DNA of 48,961 nucleotides from Chryseobacterium sp. Tr-659. GTDB lineage: Bacteria; Bacteroidota; Bacteroidia; Flavobacteriales; Weeksellaceae. Numbering within the stretch: the stretch's first letter is position 1; every line of letters starts with the position of its first letter. Both the position numbers and the translations under genes were made by a program. The stretch lies in contig NZ_VWWP01000016.1 in the NCBI RefSeq assembly GCF_011752975.1, positions 1-48,961 on the forward strand, read 5' to 3'. This document shows positions 43,034 to 48,961 of this stretch, piece by piece. The notes beneath the pieces were generated by a model, which made no database searches, had not been told where the DNA came from, and saw only the letters and a program-made list of their open reading frames with translations.

Positions 43034-43603
43034 ATGAAAATGAATAGCCGTTTCCTCAGAAAAACTTTCTTAAAAAGACATTTATGCATTATCCTTTTAA
43101 CAGCATGCAGCTGCCTGCGCGCGCAGACAGTAAGCATCTCCGGAAATTGGACTGCCAGTGTACCTACCATTACTGAAGCAGGAAATAACTATACGGGAAC
43201 TTACGATAATACAACCAGTAATCAAATAGTAATGTCCGGTACATTACCGGGATCTTTTTTAAACCTTCTTACAAGCACGGGTGCGAAAATCAGTATGCAT
43301 TATGTTTCCAATCCCTGGAACAGCGCTATGGTCCTTGCAGCAAAAAGAACGGGAGGAACTGCCACCATCAACGGAGTCTGCCTTGTTTGTTCTGCTACCA
43401 TCAACGGTGGAACTAATTACATCACAATACCGGAGGCTACAGATGTAACATTTGTAACGATAACCTTCACCGGACTTTTAGGGCTGAGCAACAGTATAAC
43501 TCTTTCGGGGATTACTCTCCTGTTGCAAGTATCCGGTGTCTCTGTTACAATTCCTGCGTCTACCTATGGTGCGCGAGTAGTTTTTACGGTAGCAGCAAAT
43601 TGA
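43034..43603 (+). CDS. Small secreted protein, third subunit-like product of the operon
   Basis: The 189-residue product has an unusually basic N-terminus (MKMNSRFLRKTFLKRHL) and a hydrophobic run ending CLRAQ, which fits a signal peptide. A lipoprotein reading is less likely because cysteines occur at several positions in the run. The mature part is strand-rich (VSISGNWTASVPTITEAGNNYTGTYD) and ends VSVTIPASTYGARVVFTVAAN, the same alternating final strand as the other two subunits. It also has a CxxC (GVCLVCSATI). It is not obviously a paralogue of the other two, so it could be the tip or a cap. It begins 9 bases after the preceding stop. Confidence 0.72.
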   Translation: MKMNSRFLRKTFLKRHLCIILLTACSCLRAQTVSISGNWTASVPTITEAGNNYTGTYDNTTSNQIVMSGTLPGSFLNLLTSTGAKISMHYVSNPWNSAMVLAAKRTGGTATINGVCLVCSATINGGTNYITIPEATDVTFVTITFTGLLGLSNSITLSGITLLLQVSGVSVTIPASTYGARVVFTVAAN

Positions 43604-43671
43604 TACATAATAAAATATAAAGCTAGAAATAAGAAACGCTTTCATAAATACAACTTTACGGTAAAAAACAA

Positions 43672-43696
43672 ATCCTTTTCAGCTATTGAAAAGGAT
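43672..43696. terminator. Bidirectional terminator between the fibre-like operon and SusD
   Basis: A perfect 10-base stem (ATCCTTTTCA / TGAAAAGGAT) with a 5-base loop has T-rich sequence on both outer sides (CTATTTTT on plus, TTTGTTTTTTACC on minus). It serves the convergent operons ending at 43603 and 43716. Confidence 0.85.
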
Positions 43697-43715
43697 CTAT
43701 TTTTAAAGGAAAGAA

Positions 43716-45611
43716 TTAGTGTTTTGCCCACCAGAGCGGAGTGAGTACAGCATCTTGTCCTCCCAGCAGTTGTACGGCTTTATCATATCCTGCCTGGTCA
43801 GTATTTCTGAAGGTGCTTGGATATTTTAACCTTTGTGGAAAGTTTTTAATAGAGTTCGTCATGTAATTCCCTGAATTCAGATTGGGAAGGTTAACCAAAG
43901 GGGCCTCTATTGCAGGGTTCTCAAAAAATGGCAATCCCAGTCTTCTTTGGTCGTTCCATGATTCTAAGGGTAACCATGGCATGTTGGCCAGATATTTCTG
44001 GGTAATAATCTTGGTTAATTTATCATTTTTAAATGCTCCGTTTTTATAAATTGTATTCACAGGATATTTAATATCGACAGACACTAAATTACCATTTACA
44101 GGATCTTTATATTTCATGATATGACTTACTCCAGGTTCAGTTGTATGACCATAAGAAACTGAAGTTCCATCTCTGTTGTAATCTGTTGAGGTAATATACT
44201 GGCCATAAAACTGAGAGACTCCGTTATAAGTAAAATTATCCTGTATTCCTTTGTTATAAGCAGCTTCATCGTTCATTGGAACTGCCCATCCTTTCAATGC
44301 CGCTTCTGCCATCAGAAAATAGGTTTCCCAGCTTGCAAAAAATATTCGGGAGTTTTTGCTTTCCCGATATTGTTTACCTAGTGCAGGCATACATCCTACT
44401 ACATTCCTCAATGCATTTCTCTGTCCTTTTACACCCCAATTTCCAATTGTGTAGGCATTCCAGGTATTAACTGCATTAACTGTGATTTTGGAGTTATCGG
44501 CAAAAGTCAAATCACCATAATTTGTTGTAGCCTGATTGGTATAAGTTGGATATAAGGAATAAATCGGACTTGTTAAATCTCCGGGAATATAAAATGTTTT
44601 ATAGGCTCTTGGATCTATTTTGTTGGGAAGGCCATCCAACCAATATCCAGCACTGGGATCATTCGTCATGGTTGTGAATTGCTGGTCATATTTTATGCCG
44701 ATATAGTCAGAATTTTTTATAGCTGTATGTTGTGTTACCGGTAATTGATCTGTAGAATTGATTCCTCCTAAACCAATATATAAATTATTAAGTGTTGCTG
44801 ATAAGATCTGAGAATTCCATTCTCTGGACATCACTCCGGTCAGCGGGTCCCACCCAGGTTTTTCTGCTACCGTAAAATTATCAGAGCTGGTACCGATATA
44901 CATATTAGAATTGGCAGCTGCTTCAAATTCTGTTTTAGCTTTTGCCGGATCTGCTTCTGAAATTCTCATGGCAATTCTCATTCTCATAGAATTAGCATAT
45001 TTTACCCACTTACCCCAATTGAAACCATATACCATATCATAAGCATTAGGGTTATTAGGAGCTCCCTGATTGGTATCCATTTTAGCAGCCGCATCTTTTA
45101 GTTCGTCTAGAATAAAGTAATAAACATCCTTTTCAGAATTAAATGTTGGATTCGTACCTTGAAATGCCTGAATAGGCTGCGGTCCGAAATTATCAGAAAA
45201 TTCACTCATCAGATAAGCTCTCCAGATTCTGGAGACCTGAATGATATTGTCATAATAAGGTTTGTTTTGACCTAAAGCCTTCTTTTCATTAGCAACCTGA
45301 ATGGCGGCATTTGCATTATTCAGCCATTCCGAAATGTATTTCCAATATTCTGAACTCCAGGAATCATCATATGATCCGCCAGCAATTCCTGTTGATAGAT
45401 GTTGTCTTGCTGCTGTTTTCCAGTACAGTACAAAAACTCTTTCCGCTATATTTGGATCTTGCTGAGCTCCAAGGATTGAATTATTTAAGAAATATTCTGG
45501 TTCAGATTTACTAATATCAACAGAAAAGGGATCTTTGTTAATATCTTCAAAATCATTACATGCAGTTAAAACTATTGTGAATGTTAATAAAGGTAGAATA
45601 TATTTTTTCAT
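43716..45611 (-). CDS. SusD/RagB-family nutrient-binding lipoprotein (large)
   Basis: The 631-residue lipoprotein has a lipobox ending VLTAC (Cys18) and a mature start NDFEDINKDPFSVDISKSEPEYFLNNSI, typical of SusD-like_2 proteins. The core repeats (WRAYLMSEFSDNFGPQPIQAFQG, YYFILDELKDAAAKM, KWVKYANSMRMRIAMRIS) and a late YFLMAEAALKG helix support it. At 631 residues it is longer than the other two SusD proteins here. It sits 17 bases after the SusC gene upstream and is the last gene of the pair. No enzyme gene is linked, so the ligand is unknown. Confidence 0.93.
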   Translation of the reverse strand: MKKYILPLLTFTIVLTACNDFEDINKDPFSVDISKSEPEYFLNNSILGAQQDPNIAERVFVLYWKTAARQHLSTGIAGGSYDDSWSSEYWKYISEWLNNANAAIQVANEKKALGQNKPYYDNIIQVSRIWRAYLMSEFSDNFGPQPIQAFQGTNPTFNSEKDVYYFILDELKDAAAKMDTNQGAPNNPNAYDMVYGFNWGKWVKYANSMRMRIAMRISEADPAKAKTEFEAAANSNMYIGTSSDNFTVAEKPGWDPLTGVMSREWNSQILSATLNNLYIGLGGINSTDQLPVTQHTAIKNSDYIGIKYDQQFTTMTNDPSAGYWLDGLPNKIDPRAYKTFYIPGDLTSPIYSLYPTYTNQATTNYGDLTFADNSKITVNAVNTWNAYTIGNWGVKGQRNALRNVVGCMPALGKQYRESKNSRIFFASWETYFLMAEAALKGWAVPMNDEAAYNKGIQDNFTYNGVSQFYGQYITSTDYNRDGTSVSYGHTTEPGVSHIMKYKDPVNGNLVSVDIKYPVNTIYKNGAFKNDKLTKIITQKYLANMPWLPLESWNDQRRLGLPFFENPAIEAPLVNLPNLNSGNYMTNSIKNFPQRLKYPSTFRNTDQAGYDKAVQLLGGQDAVLTPLWWAKH

Positions 45612-45628
45612 GATGTCATTTTTGAGGT

Positions 45629-48523
45629 TTAAAAGCCTAATGTAATAGTGAATAGATATGATCTTGTTGTAGGAAATGCTAAATTTTCAAATCCTACTGC
45701 ATTGGAATTGATTGCAAATACAGATTCTGGATCTATTCCTTTTGCCTTACTATAAATCATCCAAACATTATTTGCTGTGAATGAAACCTTTGCACTTTGT
45801 AAAGCTAACTTTTGAAATATACTTTTAGGAAAATTATAGGATACCTGAATATTTCTTAATCTTATATTAGTGGCATCATAAATATTTTGTTCTGTGATCC
45901 CAAGGTTACCGTTTGTAACAGCAGTCCAATAATCCTGTTGGGTAATTTCTTTAGTATTAACAGTATATCCTCCACCATTCTGTTCTATTACTGCATCTAC
46001 AACCAAATTGTCACGTCTGCCTCCTGGAGCTGTATCCCTGGCAAGTCCTGCTTTTTGTAATGCGGCTTGTGTTGATGAGAAAAATTTACCTCCTATTCTT
46101 CCATCTATTAGAAAAGAAAGCCCAAAGTTTTTATAAACAAAACTATTTGTAATTCCAAATAAAGCTCTTGGATTCTGATCTCCCAAATAAGCCATTCCTC
46201 CTGATTGAGGCAATCCATTTCCATCTACGATTAATTTACCAAAATAGGGACTGTTGGGATCTTCCACTCTCAAAAATTTAGTGCCATAAATAGTCCCGTA
46301 AGGTCTTCCTACTTCAGCAAAAAAGCCTACATTATCAAATCCTCCTAAAGGATATATGGATACCTGATCATTAATTTCGTCGATGACACTTTTCAACTTA
46401 GAAAAGTTTGCATTTACGTTCCAAACAAAATTATCGTTTCTAAAAATATCTGAATTGGCAACTACTTCAATTCCCCTATTATGAAGTCCTCCCGAACTTA
46501 TCTTCATCTTTTCATATCCGGAAAGAGGGTTCATTGGCAAATCGATGAGTTGTTTTGTTGCATTATTATTAAAATAACTCACGTCTAAAGAAATCCTATT
46601 AAAAAATTTAAGATCAACACCAACTTCAAAAGTCTTCAATTTCTCAGCCTGCAAATTTGCATTGTAAAGAATTTTCTTCCTACTCAATATAATATGTCCG
46701 TTTGGATCTGTAGAAGGAACATAATCATTATACAACTCATATGGATTAAGAGAATTACCTGTTATTGCATATGCCGCACGCAGTTTAGCAAAAGTTAGTA
46801 TTTTGGAAGTCTTTCCATTCATCTTATTCAACATTTCCGTTAGAACTAATGAGGTGCTTACAGAAGGATAAAAGTATGATCTGTTTTCAACACTTAAAGT
46901 AGAAGACCAGTCGTTCCTTGCTGTAGCATTAATGAACCAATATCCATCATAGTTGATTTCTGCGGAAGCAAAAACCGAATTGATTTTTTTCCACAAGTCA
47001 ATTTCATTATTGGCTATTGCTGCGAGATCACTTGTATTGCTTACGCTAAAAACATTGGGAAGGATAAGATTTTGTGTAGTAAAATACATTGCCTTAGTTC
47101 TGCTCTCCATCATTTGACCATATAGAGAAACTGATCCTCCCCACTTCCCAAATAAATTATCTTTTTTAGCAGTAAGGCTGGCTATATAATTATTTTCATA
47201 GAATTTTTCTTCATTTGTTGCATATGAATTTTTACGTGAAGATCCCGTCCAAACTCTGGCATCAGAATTTAATGAATAAAAATCTGTTCCTACTCTTACA
47301 TCAGCACTTAACCAGTCATTGAATTGATATTTAAGGAAACCATTTAATACGAATCTATCTTTTTTATCGGCATTAAGAGCATTGTAAGCCGTCCAGTAAG
47401 GATTAATAGCATTGGGGCTTATCCAGCGTGAGTTGACTTCATTCTGAGTCTGTCCTTCACGATAATCCCTAACATCAATATTTTGGGGCATAAGCAGCAA
47501 AACAGGATAATAATTACCCTCGCCCTGTCCTCCTGAAGGTCTGTTTTTTGCCTTAGTACTTATATATTGGGCTTTCATCTCAGAAGTCCATCTTTTATTG
47601 GCTCCAAAAGTTGAGTTCATTTTAGCCATGAAATTGAATCTCTCATATTTTGAGTTGGGAATCTGGCTGTTATCATTTAAATAAGCTGCAGAAGTATATA
47701 AGCTAGAACCTTCTCCCAAGTTACTTTGAAAACTCAGATTATGCTGAGAATTAATACCTGTCTTGAAAAAGTTTTTCAGATTATCATATACTTTTCCTGT
47801 AATAGCAGGCCCCCAGGAAGAGGTATTTTCACTTTTATCAGGATCAAATGCTCCAAAACTGCCTCTGCCAAAACTCTGCTGCATATCAGGCTTCATAAAA
47901 ATAGTTTCGAATCCTAAACTTGTTGAATAATTAATTCCTAATCCTCCTTTTTTCTTACCAGTTTTAGTTGTAACCAGAATAACTCCGTTACCTCCCCTCG
48001 AACCGTATAATGCAGAGGCTGCTCCTCCTTTAAGAACTGAAATACTTTCTATATCATCAGCGTTCAGATCACTAAGGCCATTACCCATATCGAGATCCGG
48101 ATTCCAGAAATCATTGTTATAGTTTCCATCATTTTTTCTAGGCTTAGAACCCAGGTTGTTGCTTAAGGGTACTCCATCTACAACAATTAAGGGCTGATTG
48201 TCTCCTTTAAACGAATTAAACCCCCTCAAGTTTATCCTTGATGAAGATGCGGGTCCAAAGCCTGCTTTTATAACCTGAAGCCCCGAGACTTTACCAGCTA
48301 AAGCATTTGTTACATTAGTTTCTTTGGCATCAACAAGCGTCTGTCCTTTTACATCCTGAAAAGAGTATCCTAAAGCCTTCTTTTCTTTTTTAACACCATA
48401 AGCCGTAACAACTATTTCATCAATCCTGGAAGTTTTAGTAGAATCTGCGACTTGCCCGTACAATCCGTTAAGACAAAAAAATACAGATTGAAACATTCCA
48501 ATCCTAACTATTGTTTTATTCAT
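45629..48523 (-). CDS. SusC/RagA-family TonB-dependent receptor
   Basis: This 964-residue SusC-type protein has a signal peptide (about 1-23, ending NGLYGQ). Like the receptor at 24889, it lacks the carboxypeptidase-like N-terminal domain: the TonB-box region RIDEIVVTAYGVKKEKKALGYS begins at about residue 32. The plug is complete (LAGKVSGLQVIKAG, SRINLRGFNSFKGDNQPLIVVDGVPL, IESISVLKGGAASALYGSRGGNGVILVTTK), and the barrel ends TRSYLFTITLGF. A consensus promoter lies just upstream. It makes an uptake complex with the downstream SusD protein. Its cargo cannot be told from the window. Confidence 0.95.
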   Translation of the reverse strand: MNKTIVRIGMFQSVFFCLNGLYGQVADSTKTSRIDEIVVTAYGVKKEKKALGYSFQDVKGQTLVDAKETNVTNALAGKVSGLQVIKAGFGPASSSRINLRGFNSFKGDNQPLIVVDGVPLSNNLGSKPRKNDGNYNNDFWNPDLDMGNGLSDLNADDIESISVLKGGAASALYGSRGGNGVILVTTKTGKKKGGLGINYSTSLGFETIFMKPDMQQSFGRGSFGAFDPDKSENTSSWGPAITGKVYDNLKNFFKTGINSQHNLSFQSNLGEGSSLYTSAAYLNDNSQIPNSKYERFNFMAKMNSTFGANKRWTSEMKAQYISTKAKNRPSGGQGEGNYYPVLLLMPQNIDVRDYREGQTQNEVNSRWISPNAINPYWTAYNALNADKKDRFVLNGFLKYQFNDWLSADVRVGTDFYSLNSDARVWTGSSRKNSYATNEEKFYENNYIASLTAKKDNLFGKWGGSVSLYGQMMESRTKAMYFTTQNLILPNVFSVSNTSDLAAIANNEIDLWKKINSVFASAEINYDGYWFINATARNDWSSTLSVENRSYFYPSVSTSLVLTEMLNKMNGKTSKILTFAKLRAAYAITGNSLNPYELYNDYVPSTDPNGHIILSRKKILYNANLQAEKLKTFEVGVDLKFFNRISLDVSYFNNNATKQLIDLPMNPLSGYEKMKISSGGLHNRGIEVVANSDIFRNDNFVWNVNANFSKLKSVIDEINDQVSIYPLGGFDNVGFFAEVGRPYGTIYGTKFLRVEDPNSPYFGKLIVDGNGLPQSGGMAYLGDQNPRALFGITNSFVYKNFGLSFLIDGRIGGKFFSSTQAALQKAGLARDTAPGGRRDNLVVDAVIEQNGGGYTVNTKEITQQDYWTAVTNGNLGITEQNIYDATNIRLRNIQVSYNFPKSIFQKLALQSAKVSFTANNVWMIYSKAKGIDPESVFAINSNAVGFENLAFPTTRSYLFTITLGF

Positions 48524-48546
48524 AAATTATATAATGTGATTTAACA

Positions 48547-48580
48547 CAAATATAATATTTTAACACTATTTAACAACAAA
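48547..48580 (-). promoter_or_regulatory. Promoter of the third SusC/SusD pair
   Basis: The minus strand reads TTG (48576-48574), 19 bases and TATATTTG (48554-48547), both elements fitting the Bacteroidota consensus; a TTTG at 48580-48577 is an alternative -33. The leader is about 18 bases. Confidence 0.6.
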
Positions 48581-48729
48581 CAATATGAATCCTAACAAGT
48601 TCAATAAAAAAAAATCATATATGAATCATAATCAACATGTTCAATAATAATAAATTTATATTTTTACTTAAAACTATCAGATTAATGAACAAATTTTCAG
48701 GCAATAATAATTACAAATAGGAAACTGAA

Positions 48730-48793
48730 AGTCCAAATGATAGCTGAAAAGTTGAATTAGCTTAGCTCCCTTCGGGATGACAAAGTGGGAATG
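48730..48793. other. Intergenic stretch with repeat-like sequence
   Basis: Within the 363-base gap between the susC start and the 5S gene, CTCCCTTCGGGATGACAAAG resembles the end of the interspersed elements common in flavobacterial intergenic DNA. A reading frame at 48677-48925 crosses the 5S gene and its terminator and is not credible. Confidence 0.3.
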
Positions 48794-48841
48794 GTAAACG
48801 GTAAAAAGTGGAATACAAAAACAAAAAAGTATAGACCAAAA

Positions 48842-48872
48842 AAAAGTCTCATGCAATATGCATGAGACTTTT
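48842..48872 (-). terminator. Terminator of the rRNA operon
   Basis: A perfect 14-base stem (AAAAGTCTCATGCA / TGCATGAGACTTTT) with a 3-base loop is followed on the minus strand by TTTTTTTT then GG. It lies about 15 bases beyond the 5S 3' end. Confidence 0.95.
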
Positions 48873-48886
48873 AAAAATAAAATAAA

Positions 48887-48961
48887 AACTGGCGGCGGCC
48901 TACTCTCCCGCGTTAGCAGTACCATCGGCGCTGGTGGGCTTAACTTCTGTGTTCGGAATGG
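48887..48961 (-). rRNA. rrf: 5S ribosomal RNA, 3' part
   Basis: On the minus strand the window begins CCATTCCGAACACAGAAGTT, followed by AAGCCCACCAGCGCCGATGG, TACTGCTAACGCGGGAGAGT and AGGCCGCCGCCAG, the conserved 3' two thirds of bacterial 5S rRNA. The 5' part lies outside the window. The exact 3' end is uncertain by a few bases. The 16S-23S genes should lie further right, because transcription runs leftwards and the terminator follows here. Confidence 0.96.

Noticed and set aside
48677..48925. 82-codon minus-strand frame before the 5S gene
   Set aside because: It starts inside the 5S rRNA and passes through the rRNA terminator hairpin.
1..48961. CRISPR arrays, insertion sequences, integrases, tRNA genes, prophage
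   Set aside because: Looked for regular direct repeats with spacers, transposase motifs, terminal inverted repeats and cloverleaf patterns; none could be supported.

Overview
The window looks like chromosomal DNA of a Bacteroidota, most likely a flavobacterium of the Chryseobacterium/Weeksellaceae type. The grounds are low G+C, three SusC/SusD pairs, type IX secretion (T9SS) C-terminal sorting tails, type-B ribosomal protein L31, a GlmU-like nucleotidyltransferase, and promoters of the Bacteroidota kind (-7 box TAnnTTTG) often placed very close to start codons. Genus is inferred from remembered protein similarity, not from a search.

Layout. 1-5096 (minus): a tightly packed three-gene unit, T9SS-sorted propeller-like protein -> large secreted RHS-related protein -> start of a second secreted RHS protein that leaves the window. 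5424-6506 (plus): DUF4407 membrane protein, then a frameshifted KTSC-domain gene. 6940-8811 (minus): secreted M43-like zinc metalloprotease with a T9SS tail. 9160-10620 (minus): guaB. 10809-14520 (minus): five-gene ECF sigma-factor operon (sigma factor, probable anti-sigma factor, DUF4252+DUF2807 protein, DUF4252 lipoprotein, membrane-anchored protein). 14620-16137 (minus): GlmU-like protein and rpmE2. 16322-19993 (plus): beta-helix lipoprotein, MazG-like pyrophosphohydrolase, aroA and an unknown secreted protein.

20166-38079 carries two loci that join SusC/SusD outer-membrane uptake pairs to phospholipid- or phosphate-ester-cleaving enzymes. The first has a PI-PLC lipoprotein (plus) next to a glycerophosphodiesterase-like/alkaline phosphatase fusion and a SusC/SusD pair (minus). 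The second is SusC-SusD-phosphocholine-type phospholipase C (plus). An SDR oxidoreductase and an Omp85-like barrel protein lie between them. The simplest reading is that these loci feed on phospholipid head groups or organic phosphate rather than glycans.

38276-43603 (plus) is the best candidate for an undescribed system. Five secreted proteins are encoded in one compact operon: a small beta-rich subunit, a two-domain chaperone-like protein, a 917-residue outer-membrane barrel protein with flanking Ig-like domains, a paralogue of the first subunit, and a third small subunit. The order and overlaps resemble a chaperone-usher fibre operon, but I recognise no standard chaperone, usher or pilin family in it.

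43716-48523 (minus) is a third SusC/SusD pair with no linked enzyme. The window ends in the 3' part of a 5S rRNA gene (minus strand) with its terminator, so an rRNA operon lies to the right.
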